In this document: positions 23,675 through 35,903 of the stretch, in pieces | How positions within the stretch are numbered: position 1 is the stretch's first letter | Layout: each line of letters begins with the position of its first letter | DNA from: Straminergon stramineum | Taxonomy: Eukaryota > Streptophyta > Bryopsida > Hypnales > Calliergonaceae | Assembly: GCA_963920665.1 (NCBI GenBank) | Contig: OY987266.1 | Coordinates: 5,461,001-5,525,000 of the forward strand | DNA length: 64,000 nucleotides | Direction of reading: 5' to 3' | Made by a program: the position numbers and the translations under genes | Notes under the pieces: model-generated | Seen by the model: the letters and a program-made list of their open reading frames with translations, nothing else | Database searches by the model: none | Told to the model about the DNA's origin: nothing

Positions 23675-26246
23675 TGTATCTTGGCAGGCCAACTTGGTCT
23701 CATTCCAGCCGTTGAATGAATGTCCTCTTGCACGCCACATTTCTGGTCGGCTGGCAGCATGGAACTTAACTTTAACTGAAACTTAAACTCGGGCTGGCGA
23801 AGTTATATATTCAGTGGGCACAAGGTCCCATTCATTTGGATCAGATGGACCTGAAAGGCAGAAAGTGAAGTGGAAGGAAGAGAGAGAGAGAGCTGAAAAA
23901 TTAATCAGCCAGTCTCATTCAGGGCAGACTGCCTGAGAGAGAATACGAATGAAACAACGATATAACTTATATGGTTTGGAAATGAACAAGTACGTTAACC
24001 CTTAACCCTGAAAGGACGGCCTGTGACTGCAGAAATAAGGAAGTCTGATCTTAAAGCGCCCGTTCAAGGGCTGGTCGGCCTTTTTGATGGTTCTTAGATG
24101 CACAGAATTATCTTTCTTTATTTTTCACTTGTAGAAAAAATTGATGTGGAATCTAACCCAAGTGGCTTCATATTTTTCGGAGCATTTTTGAATTACTTAT
24201 GAATTTTCAAAGAATTTTGTGGGAGGCACCTATTCTTGATCATAGGCCTTGCAAAACCTACACACACGTAGTCTAAAAAAAGATATGGCTTGACTAAAAA
24301 CAAGCACTGCAACATTCAAAAAGTAATAGACAAGGTTCTTAAATGCAACCATTACTAAACTTAAACGGACCCTAAATTCTTTTAACATTTGTAACCATGC
24401 AATTGGGCAATCAATTTTCATTTAGAAAAATTAAGTAGACACACCCTAGCTTTGAAATGGACCCTCCCTGACTCTTATTCCATCCATTGACAAAGTATGA
24501 ATCCATACTTGACAAATCTTAATTATGCTCTAAAATTTGTGGCACTCCATTTTAGAACCATCTACTATCCATTTCAAAGGGGCCTATTGGACTATTTAAA
24601 GAAGATGGTCACAATAAGAGCAGACTACCGTACTCCCTTTTGGAACCGTGTGACATCATCTACTTTATAAAATCCTAAAATATTTATTGGAAATCATACT
24701 CATGTATAGAAGACCTATGCTTTTCTCACACAATTCCGAGGATGAATAGTCACAGTTTTGTCCTACATAGAGAGATTCTTTGTCATGCATCAGTTGTGTC
24801 GATGTTTAAGGATTAAAGGATTCTTAGGCCAAAAAGTGGTCGGTAGATGACATCATTGTTTACTATAGAAACAAAGAATGCACCTATTGGCCCAATAATC
24901 GAAGTAGTTTTGGTGACTACCTTGTTCATGGAGGTTGCATCATTTAACCTTTAAAGGACAAATTGGTGATTGTGGAAATCATCCCTTTTGGAAGTGTGTG
25001 ACATCATCTACTTAAAACAAAAACAAAAATATTCATTATGGTAGAACCACCCATTACCAACTAAGCCCCATGGACAATCCATACATACTAGAGAAATTGA
25101 ACAAAGATATGATTGATTTCTAACTATTAGTTTCTTGATTTCCAACCTCTTCTAGCCATCACCATCATGATACATGTGCTTGGTTTTGAAAACCAAATTA
25201 GTCTTTGGATGAGCAATTATAAAAGACTCTATGTGTTGGGAATGGGTGTATGCCAACTTTTGGCTTCTAAAATTCATAACAATTTGAATTGAAGGGGAAA
25301 AAAATTATGAAAATTTGACAACACCCACCATTTCTATCTTTCTAGAGGCCAAAAAATTAGCATTGCCTTCTACTACTCCAAATCATGCAGAGAATGCTTG
25401 AGTGGCTAGTAATGGATGGTTCTACTATAGATCTCAAACTATTGAGCAAGGTTTCTCTCTTTCACACAAGATTCCAAGGATAAACAATTGCATTTCTGTC
25501 CTACATAGAAAGATTCTTTGTCATCCATTGGACAAAAAACGTCCTCGACGTCGTTTTTTAGGGTTAAGGGTTAAGTGGTGGAGGGATGAAACCAGAATGA
25601 AGCAGCCAGGAAGGTCAGTGAGGAGCTTAACTGATGACCCAAAACTGTCAACAGCAATGATCATAGTGGGGGCCAGTCATACAGGACTGGACAGGACATG
25701 TCTGGGCGGGGCAAAATACCAACTTAACTTAACTTACTCACTGCATTGAAATCAGCTCAATTTCTCTTGGTTGGATGCCATTTTCACTGGCTACTGAAAG
25801 CCCACTCAGCGTGTGTTTTTGAGCCATATTTCACTGGAAAGTGATACAAAGAAAAAATTGAGGGAATAATAGTAGCCCATGTATGGTAAACCAGCCTATG
25901 ACAAGCAGAATGAGAATGTCTGGTTTGCTATGTTCACATTTTTGAAAAAAAATAAATTTAATTCCATATAAAGATAAACACGAGAAATGCAAAGAGCAAT
26001 TGAAATTTTAGTTTTGTTATGATTATTTGAAGTATGCTGCCCTATTAGTTCAAAATAGTCTGTAGACTACTCCAAAATCACCACAGAGTGTACCCATAAT
26101 GGTCATCTGATCACCTAAAGCAATCTCAAATTTTTCTAACATGGTCACAATATTTTTTAACATAGTCATGACATAAAGGAATAAAAAAGTTAGCTCTTGA
26201 AATGAATTTACACTAGAAAGGTAGAAAGTCCTAAAATAGTCACTAA
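23675..26246. repeat. intergenic with dispersed repeats
   Basis: A segment at about 24690-24800 reappears at about 25410-25515 in the same orientation, recognisable by TCTCACACAA/TTTCACACAA, GTCCTACATAGA and AGATTCTTTGTCAT. Its reverse complement is near 13080-13210. TTTTGGAA..GTGTGACATCATCTACTT recurs near 24640 and 24990. About 25060-25400 is inverted relative to about 43970-44200, with shared words TCATAACAATTTGAATT and TTAGCATTGCCTTCTAC. A (GA)n run lies at 23878-23893. The 115-codon ORF at 25402 overlaps the repeat and is not called. Confidence 0.45.
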
Positions 26247-26617
26247 GAGCATCCTTAGTGCTACCATGTATATTGGCTTGGTAACTATATAACTAACTTT
26301 TGAATTGTAAATAATTAGAACTTGAAGATTGTCTTGTTGGAAGCACATCTAAATTTTTTTGGAGAAGGCCAAATGCGGAGGGTCAATGGCCAAATATTGC
26401 TTTGGTAACTGTGATTTGCTAAGACCTCTATAATTTCTGATTTTTACCTTGTTTTTGAGATACTTGTCCAATGTATAAATTTGAATTTTTTTGGACCTTC
26501 TCCAAAAAAATTTAGATGTGCTTCCAACAAGACAATCTTCAAGTTCTAATTATTTACAATTCAAAAGTTAGTTATATAGTTACCAAGCCAATATATAGGG
26601 TAGCACTAAGGATGCTC
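26247..26617. mobile_element. 371-bp MITE with ~125-bp terminal inverted repeats
   Basis: The left arm 26247-26370 starts GAGCATCCTTAGTGCTACC and ends GGAGAAGGCC. The right arm 26493-26617 starts GGACCTTCTCC and ends GGATGCTC. They are reverse complements nearly throughout, around a loop of about 122 bp. This is a classic foldback MITE with little divergence between arms, suggesting fairly recent insertion. The flanks are TAA and TAT, so no clean target-site duplication is visible and the superfamily is not assigned. Confidence 0.9.
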
Positions 26618-27693
26618 TATTAACTCCATCAACATCACCTAAGGCATTGATTTCGGCCATTAACAAACCTAATGAAGTCTTAATCCCATTTATTAGCAAA
26701 AATCTGCCATGGATTGTGTAAGATTGAAATAGGTGATTTTCTAGGTGTCTGCATTGGGAAGTTTGTCAATCATGGGTTGGTTTACCTTATATCTATTCCT
26801 ATGTTTTCAGAGGATGAAATCATTGATTTGCAACATATTTGAAGGACATATTCACTCTTTGGGGATGAATGTACACTATTTTGGATAGATGATTTCAAGT
26901 TTCATCTTCATATTCCATATTTCATCACTCCAAGGAAGATCAATTTATGTACTACCCAAAATAAATGGAAAAAAATCCCCTATTACTATCCACAATCCAT
27001 AGTTGGTGGTGTGTTCTACTCCAATATCCACAAATTAATGCAATTTTAAAGTAAAAGTGTCCCATGTCATTCATTGATTAATTGGTCATTGACTCTAAAG
27101 GAACATATATAGAATTTAAAGTTTGCTTATTTTGATACCAAAGTGTCAAAATTGTTTCTTTGCAATGGTGCCCAATACGAGGGTCAAATTCAACATATAT
27201 TAAGTTGTTTTTATCCAAAAAGTGTCACTTGTTTTCTTGCGATTGATTGAAAGTGATGTGTACCTTTCAAATTCAATTTTGACTCTTCTAAACCAAAACT
27301 TACCCTCAAGTATGTTATTCCTATGGAATGGATCAAACTCTAGTTTTCATTACTTAAATTAAATGAAGTTGTGAAGAAGAACTCCAACAAATAGGTTCAA
27401 TTGAATGAAGCATTTGTTTGAGATAGCTCAATTTACCTAAGCCTTGTAGACCTAACTATCTATGAAAGCAAATTCTATCCTAGATGCTTTCACTCGAAAT
27501 GTGAATCCTATCCTATTTCAAATTTGTGTCAAAACTATTGGATATCCCATATAAGGACTTAGAAAGTAAGCTAGAAGCTAGTGATATCCTAGCTTGCAAG
27601 GTAATGTCCAACAACTTGATGTTAGGGATGATATTAGCAAAGAGAATTTGCTAATCAAAATGCGCAACTCAATTCATTCCTAAGATCCTCACT
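26618..27693. other. intergenic, no gene seen
   Basis: AT-rich DNA without open frames of coding character or repeats that could be supported. Confidence 0.35.
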
Positions 27694-28106
27694 AAGGTAG
27701 TTTGCTCTAAAAGCAATTGTCTTCTCTGAATTGATCCTATAATTAGCTCAAGAATGGATATGTGGTGGTCCTTAAATTGACTTCTTTAGCCATTGAGTGA
27801 ATTGAGGATCAAATTTTATTTGTTGCAAGAGCCAAACATTCTCCTTGATTTCCCCATATCTCTTTACAAGTTGCAAGGCAATAGATTTTAGAAGACGTAC
27901 GGTCACAAATAGGTATCTACAACATAAATCTTTGAAAATTCATAGGCAATTCAATAATGCTTCAAAAAATATGAAATCACTTGTGTTACATGCCGCATTT
28001 GTTTCTCTTTTTCAGAAAAATGAGCTAAAAATCTTCCCGTCCACAAAGCCCATAGAAATGTTAGACTGACCCTTAAAGTATCACTTTTAGAGCAGACTAC
28101 ATTGAC
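27694..28106 (+). mobile_element. diverged copy of the AAGGTAGGAGGCT-ended element family
   Basis: This segment aligns by eye along its length with 34384-34796 and has the same length, 413 bp. Shared blocks include CCTATAATTAGCTC, GGTCCTTAAATTGACTTCT, TCTCTTTA-AAGTTGCAAG, GAAAATTCATA and AAAATGAGCTAAAAAT. Its ends (AAGGTAGTTTGCT and the complement-like AGCAGACTACATT) are degraded versions of the family ends. Confidence 0.6.
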
Positions 28107-29237
28107 ACCACTCTTTACACCCAATGAGAACATGCCCAACCGTCCGTTTGAAGTCCATTTCCTCATGCTCCTTACCAAGCAACTCATGCATACATGCATA
28201 ACTTACATCCACTTCAAATCAATTCAGGCTTTGGAGTTGGGTCTGTTTTGAAATTCTCATTCTTGTAGTCAGTGTACCTGACATGCAACATGAAGTTTGA
28301 GTGACTTGTTTCCAAAGTCTTTTTCCCATTTGCTCTTTTGCTGTCATTGGACCTTTCCACGAAAGATGACCATGATTTTTAATTTCCATGACAATCTTCT
28401 TGGACTTTCAACCTCTTTTTTCACTCCTTTACAATCCGTCACAAAGCCATCAGCATTGGGTTGGTGATGGAGCAGGAGCTTTTGACAATTCTGCATTGTG
28501 TGTCAAGGTCACTGAGTGTTCGTGCTTGAATCTTTCATCTCAGTATACTGCTGTTATTCTTGAAATTGCATCTGGACCTGCTTGACAAAATAATTTCAAA
28601 GGTCATTGGCTGAAATAGCATCTTTGTCTAGTGAAGTGTTGAGACCTAGGGTTTGTCCTCATCTTCAAAGCACAAGGTCACCAGCCAATGTAGCCAACTC
28701 AACAAACAAGATGGAGAAGTTTAATTTGGGGCTTGTCTAGAGGGAGTCTCCAAACTTCTCTACTGGAGAAACTTCCTTGCTTCATCACAATATTGAGGAA
28801 AGCATTGCAAGGATTAGGACAACCAGCACATCTGAAGCCACATCCAATGAACTAGATGGCACACACAATGACCTAATGACATGGAAGTAAGTTACTTTGT
28901 GAAGATGAAAGATTGGCTAGAGTGTCATTGTTCAAACTTTCTCGAGTCACTCATCTGAACCAGGACTCAAAATGAATTTTAATTCATTCTTACTAATGCA
29001 GCCATGTATAGTTGCTACAATATTATAAAGTAAAATAAAATTAGTTCTCTCATTTTCTTAAATTCAAAAAATTCAAAATTCAATAGCTTTTCTACCCTGA
29101 GTACAGTAAGAGCGCCACAAACAAAACCCGTGCACCCCTCCTCAAAGAAGCATGTCAAACAGAACCCAAAACATGACCATGGAACGCACAATTCTAGAGA
29201 TCTCATTGTAACAAACAAAACAAACAAACAACTTAAT
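28107..29237. other. intergenic, no gene seen
   Basis: It contains only short ORFs without recognisable domains (for example 28388-28585 and, minus strand, 29015-29296). No splice-linked coding segments were found. Confidence 0.35.
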
Positions 29238-29638
29238 TTAACCCCTAAAGGATCAAACATCATTTTTTGGCAACATAGCAATTTTGGGTAGTTCACTATG
29301 AATGAAATTTTAAATTTTCACACAATATGTGCCCGAGGAGTAGCTTTAAGGCCCAACAATTTCCATAACTTTTGACTACATGATTAAAAAGTTATTGTAT
29401 GGTATGTAATTTTCATTGTTCAATAGGCAACATGGGTAGCTCAAAGAAATTCTTAAAGAAATCACTATTTTAAGAAATAAAATTTTTTAATTGGTTTTCT
29501 AGATTTATATGTACATCTAAAGCTTTGAATCATTCCATTTTGTTAATTAGATGAAAGTTATGAGGAGTTTTAGTTTGCTGACAATTGTGGATTCTCTATT
29601 CTAAAATAAACTTTTAAGTCCTTTATTTAACACAATTC

Positions 29639-29715
<77 letters not shown>

Positions 29716-30206
29716 TGTAGGATGTAAATTATTTATTACAACATTACAACCCTTGGGATTGGCATTTTTCAATTCCGTAACTAAATTCTGAACAATTAAG
29801 AATTTTTAATCATTCTCTACTTCTTTCTACTTATTGTTTTTTTCCAATATGTTGTACAACTCCAAGTGATCTAAATTTTTTCAAGAGTGTACCCAACCTA
29901 CCTTGAAGAATGAATCCAAAGAAGCACCACCACTTTGGGCATTTTTTCATGCATATGTGACCTTCTAATGTGCAAGTGCCCAATTTTTTGAAGGGTTTTT
30001 GTCAATTCAAATGCCAATATCTTGCGATCTATAGAATGGAAATTTTTGAAATGTTTTCCACATCTTCTCAAACCATCATACTACAAGATTCTATGTTTAC
30101 ATGTGTTCAAAAATGTTTTTTTTAAAATTTTGGTACTTGTACTAGAAATGACAATTTTGGAATGTTTTGGTAAAATTGTAGTCAAAAACTTAACTTTAGG
30201 GATTAA
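29238..30206 (+). mobile_element. TTAACCCCTAAAG-ended TIR element, copy with a TA microsatellite
   Basis: It starts TTAACCCCTAAAGGATC and ends CTTTAGGGATTAA, 13-bp inverted ends with one mismatch. The interior matches the element at 57632-58563 in order: TTTTTTGGCAACATA, GATTTATATGTACA, TTTGAATCATTCCATTTTG, AAAGTTATGAG, TTTTAGTTTG, AATAAACTTT-AAGTCCTTTATTTAAC, TTATTACAACATTACAACC, GGGATTGG and GAAGCACCACCA. It lacks coding capacity. The (TA)n run at 29639-29713 interrupts it. Confidence 0.75.
29639..29713. repeat. (AT)n microsatellite, ~37 units
   Basis: An uninterrupted alternating AT tract of about 75 bp. It lies inside the TIR element 29238-30206 and is absent from the sister copy at 57632-58563, so it expanded after the copies separated. 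It is palindromic and could extrude a cruciform. Confidence 0.95.
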
Positions 30207-31317
30207 TGTACAAGTAAAGAGAGACACTTTTTCATTAGCTTTTTTCAAATTTCTCTTTAATTTTAATTTTGTATTTGAGTTTTTTGATGTCCCCAAGGAT
30301 ATTCAGAAACAACGTAGATTCAACATTTGGAATCCACCATTAATATTTGTAATAAAGTTTCTGTTTCTTCCCTCATGGTGGTACCAAATTTTGTGATTTC
30401 AAAATTTCATTAAATATGAACATGCTAATGCAAATATTTAAGGTAAATAATAGCTTAGTGTAAGGCTGTCTTTTGAGTGGATAGTGAGGAAGGCATGTTG
30501 AGGCAATCAAATTATTTTTCAAAACCCAATACCCCCTCACTCTTGTATTTTTGAAAACAAAGTCGTTTGACAATTGATATGGGATATTCTATATCCATTT
30601 TTCATATCCATATATATATATGGTATACATACAGTATCATAATATTCGTATCAAGATCAACGGGAGGGAAGGGGTTGTTTTTATTTTTTTTCAAAAATGA
30701 TCAATGGTTACTAATTTTTTTGGGAGGGGGGGGTCTAATTAATTGAGCAGGAAGTGGAGGCTGTCTTTTGAGTGGATAGTCAGACCTCAATAGTATCATC
30801 ATATACATTTTTTTATACAATGAATTTTTTTTCATTACAATATTTAGAATTTATAAAATTGCTCGTAAAATTAACACATGTTATGTATGGGCAATTTGTA
30901 TTCACAAGCATAAAGAAAGCTTTAAGCAATTAACCATTCTGATTCATTTTTTAACAAATTAAGTTACATGTTCCTAGCTCTTAGCCAATGGCCAGGATCA
31001 AGTATTTTTTTTACTAAGCTTATATACCAACAATGAAAAAAAGTTTCAAATTGGAGTATGTGGAATCGGCCTATGCTATTGGTGATTTTCTGTATTTCCA
31101 AGTGCATCATAGACAATTTATACTAAATACGGGGAATTTTATTAAAATTTCCATATGCCATTTTCAGCCTGCACGCTCTAAACCACTAAAGTGCCATCTA
31201 TGACTATTATAGATTTCATACATCTAGGACTAGTATAAATTTCAAATATCTAGGATTAATATAGATTTTAGATCACAAAGTTTGAACTGTAAAAGTGCCA
31301 AAGTTGAAGAATGACCA
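30207..31317. other. intergenic with a 23-bp exact direct repeat
   Basis: AGGCTGTCTTTTGAGTGG plus ATAGT occurs at 30463-30485 and again at 30758-30780, in the same orientation 295 bp apart. Both are followed by a purine-rich stretch. The segment between has a G-run near 30723-30733. No gene was seen. Confidence 0.45.
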
Positions 31318-32075
31318 AGGGTGATTGCAAAAAAGACTTCACATTTTTGGCTCAAGAACGCAATTCCTGGCCTCAAGACTAGCACTACTACGGACTACTA
31401 CCAATTATACAAGTTAGCTGCATGTGCCTATGAATCTATAAGTTTGGAGCACTTGCAAATCTAAACTATTGATTCAATATTATACAATACTATAGACTAC
31501 TACAGAGTATTCTCGAGAGTTCTACATATGCCATTGGGAGCAAAAAAGGAGTCTATGGACCTTTTCATTTTTAGTAATTTCAAAAAAATTCCAAAAAATT
31601 CCATTAAAAAAAGCCATTTTGCTAGAAGATTGCGCTTGCATTGTACCAAAAATTCATTTAGGAAATTTTTTCCCTCTTCATAGACTTTGTACAAAGGAAG
31701 GTCACTTTGGTCCCATGTGGGCAACTGATATATTAATATTTTCATAAAAAACTCATTGTCAATCCATATAATGTTAGTAGACCTCCAACTTGTCCAATTT
31801 GTGGCTTTGGATTTGCATTTTTGGGTCAAAAATAGGACTCCCCCTCCCCCCTGCCTCAAATGCCCTAAATAGACACCCAATCGGGGGAGGTTAAAAATAA
31901 TAAAATAATTTGAAAAAATTTTGAAAAAATTATAGAATCTCTGAAAATACCACATGTACCTTCATTTTAAATTTCACACCAAACAAACGAATGATGCAAA
32001 AGTTATGAGCAAAAAGACACTTGTCCAAGGGCAAGGGGACAAAAAATAGGACAAGTGTTTCTTGCAATCACCCCT
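31318..32075. mobile_element. 758-bp TIR element
   Basis: The left end AGGGTGATTGCAA and right end TTGCAATCACCCCT are near-perfect inverted repeats. The complementarity extends weakly inward, AAAAAGACTT against AAGTGTTTCT. The interior contains a 151-codon minus-strand open frame (31500-31955) of low-complexity, phenylalanine and lysine rich translation with no recognisable domain. That frame is probably chance, so the element is considered non-autonomous. The reading word CAAAAGTTATGAG of other local elements occurs near 31996. Confidence 0.5.
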
Positions 32076-34383
32076 AGTGTTTTAATTAACAAAATTTCTC
32101 ATAAATGCTTTAATCCCTACCAAATAAACCATTCATCTTCAATAAGCAAAAACAACAATGAAATGGTGTGAAAAGTTTACAAATTAGGATTTAGACAAAT
32201 TTGGACTAAAAATAGAAATTCATTTTTTACCATGTACAATGAACAATTTTTTTAAACTAAAATTAAGTATTCACTGGAAGGGACATGGTATGGATGGATT
32301 AGGCAAATAGGTCCTCTTGTTGCCAAACATTCCATCCACTCGATGGACCACCCGTCCAATTGGCATGAATCTGCTAGTTGATGGAAGGTTCATCTTGTTG
32401 ATGTCTAATTGTCGACTGGACGGATTGGTAGACAGTTGCACCAAACTTCATCGGCCCTTTTTACCTTAGGGTAAACCAAAGGTCATTGTGCAAAAAATAG
32501 AAATATTAGTTTTTTCTAGCCATTGGCATTTGGTCGCAATCTTGATGCATCAAGATACATCCAAACGGATGTTGAGGAACATCCACATGGGAAATGTTGG
32601 TGCATATCACATTGGGATGGAACCCCCTATTTTGCATGGACTTTGATTGAATCTACTTTTGAAACACGATGATGGAATTTGTCCTGAGGGACAACAAATT
32701 TACTAACTCAATACCCTCTTCTTCCTCATTCTCTATGCCTACCTCATCTAACACTCTAGGGAAACAACAATATGCTACCATACACTAATTATCCTTCTAA
32801 ATAAATCGTAACACACACACGCTACATGACTAATTATTAAATCTACCATGAATTCGTCCATCTATGTTCCACTATGTTACCCCTCCACACACATTGTTTG
32901 TGCCCTACATCCCAAAACCACAACATTCCACTACCCAATCCGGAGATGTGAGGAAACGGGAAGCTAGTAGCACTTTCTCTATAAACAAGTAAACAAAAAA
33001 TAGGAGTCAATCCATTTTTTGTATCTAGATGGAGCATGGAGAGGATTTTTTGGTGCAATGATGTTGATGCAAGGTGAAGTTGGTAGTGGCAACATTCCTT
33101 ATCATTCCTTGATCTCACCACCTACCTCCAACCAATGGACAAAAACTGCAACTAGTTCATAAAATGGCTAATTGAAAAAATTTGAATGGCCAATTCACAA
33201 AACGACTTATTTAAAAAATTTCACATTAATGTCCGTCAAGACTTTTTTTTCCATTTTCTGGAGATGGATGAAAAGGCAATATAGACTTTGAGGTCAAACT
33301 TAAAGTGGTGACTTCTTCTTCCAATTAGAAGTTTTAGTGTGGTAATCCCATAAAATCTTGGAAGAATAGTTTGGCAATTTCATAATAGATTGTTAATTTT
33401 TTTTGGTGAGCTAGTACTTGGAACAATTGCATTTTTATACATGCCTCCCCGTTATTGTATATTGTATTGCTTTAGTGAACCTTCCAATTGAATCACAAAT
33501 TTTGAACACATAACATAAGCTTTGTCAATAGAATGGAATATTACTAAACAAGTGCAACAATCGCAATAGACTTTAGATAGACAAATGTACTTATCATTAT
33601 TTAGAAAATAATCACAAAGGGGATTACAACTTGTATATATTCCTAAACACAATCTAAGCATAAATTTGTGAATGCCTCAAAACAAAAGTGGTGAGCTCCA
33701 ATATACTACACATCTGCACTACAACTAATAAAAAAAACCTTAGCTAAATCCACTTACAACCATGGCACTAGCCTTTATCTTGTTTGTTAGTCAAAGGGTT
33801 GACTTTATCTAAGAATATTGCTTAAATAGGATAATATAAAATTTTAAAAATTCTAGATAAAAATTATGTTTTTCAAATTTATAGGTTTGGATATTTAGAA
33901 AGGTCGCCCTAGTGACTCATGCAACCATTTGTGGGGGCATGTTCCATTCCAAAATTTCATTTTTATAATGCATTAAAAAAGATGGATTGTCTTTGAATAG
34001 GTATATCATGCATTGCAGTTGCAAATATGTAACTTTGTTTATGATGAGATCAATACATAATGCAATATAATTTCTAGTATTACAAATTTTATTATTAGGG
34101 AAAGTAGTGATATTTTCATGATCAAATCTTTGACCACATGTTTGTTGTAATCACTTCAATTTCTAAAAAAATTGTTATGGACTTTTCAAATTTTCAAATA
34201 TAGAATGATAATGAAATTTGGTTTAGACTATGGTATTCTTTACTACAAATCAAAACATCCAATAGAATTTTCTTATGTATTTTATGTTTGATATGAATAT
34301 TTTCCCTTTTTCTTCAAAATGATTCACAATATAATCAATTGATACTGTCAAAATACTACAATACATTGGATCTTCCTAATATC
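32076..34383. other. intergenic, no gene seen
   Basis: AT-rich. ORFs on the minus strand at 32843-33121 and 33452-33661 have no recognised domain and no coding-like continuation past their stops. Nothing else could be supported. Confidence 0.35.
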
Positions 34384-34796
34384 AAGGTAGGAGGCTTGAA
34401 ATCCACTTAGGCACTTAGAATCACTCCTATAATTAGCTCTAAAATAGACATGAGATGGTCCTTAAATTGACTTCTATAGTCATTGAATGGATGAAGAATA
34501 AAATATAATCTATTGTAAGAGTCAATCATTGTCTTTGATTCCTCCATTTCTCTTTATAAGTTGCAAGTGAACATTTTACGGAAGACCAAGGGTCATAAAT
34601 AGGGGCCTATGACACAACTCGTTTGAAAATTCATAATTAATTCAATAATTCTTCGAAAAATATGAAAATACTGGTGTTGCATTCCCCAACTATTTCAGTC
34701 TATGTCTGGAAAATGAGCTAAAAATATCCCAATCGAAGGAAGTACATGGAAAAGGCGGACCACTCTTAGATGAGCCGTTTTTGAGCCTCCTACCTT
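34384..34796 (+). mobile_element. AAGGTAGGAGGCT-ended TIR element, copy A
   Basis: It begins AAGGTAGGAGGCTTGAAA and ends TTTTGAGCCTCCTACCTT, so the terminal inverted repeat is at least 13 bp and exact. The 413-bp interior is non-coding and matches the diverged copy at 27694-28106. Another element with the same ends begins only 55 bp downstream. Confidence 0.75.
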
Positions 34797-34851
34797 AAAA
34801 GTGTTCAAAATTTCAGTGTAGCAGAGCAACTTTACCTTGGTCATATAACTA

Positions 34852-35164
34852 AAGTAAGAGGCTCAAACTCCAATTGGGCATTAAAAGTGAACATGACTAA
34901 GAGGTACATTTTGCTTTCTTCAATGTACCAACTCTGCGGATTTTAGGAGGTGGTTGCTTTTGATGACCACTATTGGCCTTTTATTTTTTAACTTCAAAAA
35001 TTTGTAACTAATTCCACAAAGGTCCAAAAAATATGAAATGACTTGGGTTAAATGCCAATTACATTTTTCTTCCTACAAAAATTTACTGATAATTGTTTCA
35101 AGGAGCTGAGCTTCCTGAAAAGATGATCAGTTCTTAAATGGTCGCTTTATGAGCCTCTTACCTT
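34852..35164 (+). mobile_element. AAGGTAGGAGGCT-family TIR element, copy B
   Basis: It begins AAGTAAGAGGCTCAAAC and ends GAGCCTCTTACCTT, an inverted pair that matches the ends of copy A with one or two changes. The interior is shorter (313 bp) and only weakly similar to copy A, apart from an AAAAATATGAAATGACTTG-type block. It is probably a deletion derivative or a sister subfamily inserted next to copy A. Confidence 0.6.
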
Positions 35165-35903
35165 AGTGAATGAAGAGTCTTTTGGAGATAAGTTAGTTTT
35201 TCTATTGTTCCCTTGAACACATAAGCTTACTAGGCCAATTTATGCTGAGATCCAACACAGTAAATGCTATGGCTTCCCCAGTTCGCTGAGAGAATTGGAA
35301 GCAAGTGCATCTGACATTGTGCAACCTGCCTGTCAATAGATACCAATTCATATTGCATTAAGTTACCATAAATTTGTTATGGCAATCTCCGACAAGCTTC
35401 AGTTGGCAAATGAATCTGGTACCAGGCCAGGCAAATATAAGCTTAACTTGATTAAGTTATACCAAGTGATGCTCAGTAATATAATTCCGTAATTCATCAA
35501 GCAACCAATTGTCTTTCCAAATACGGCAGTGTACATACCCATTGGAATTCAAATGAAAAAACAATTTCTGCCAAAATACCCATTTAAAAAACATAAAAAC
35601 CCACCCCCCTTTGTCCCTATTCACACTTGCAAGCGAAGGTCTGACTGTCATGGAAAGTCCATGATTGATGTGTCAACAATTAAGTTAAGTTAGGGTAGTA
35701 CAGCAGTTGTCATGTTGTGTACCAGCCAAATGAACCACCTTACTCAGGAATTTTCTGCACCCCCTTCTCCTCCCCCCCTGCAGATTTTCTCTGTGATTTT
35801 TCACTGATCCAAAAAGATATTCTACTTCATCCCATTAACATCTGATGGAGCATGTCCAGCAACCAGGAGTAAAGAAAAAGCCAGCATTGAAATGGAATGG
35901 TCT
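35165..35903. other. intergenic, no gene seen
   Basis: No coding-like frame on either strand. A C-rich tract lies near 35758-35780. Nothing further is supported. Confidence 0.35.

Noticed and set aside
25402..25749. 115-codon plus-strand ORF
   Set aside because: Its first half lies in the dispersed repeat shared with 24690-24800, and the rest has no domain or coding-like continuation.
29238..29250. CCCTAAA, the plant telomere repeat unit, appears in several places
   Set aside because: Each occurrence is a single unit inside the element end TTAACCCCTAAAG. There is no tandem array, so it is not interstitial telomere DNA.
31500..31955. 151-codon minus-strand ORF
   Set aside because: The translation is low-complexity and F/K/L-rich, lies inside a TIR element, has no domain and is not continued by coding-like sequence outside the stops.
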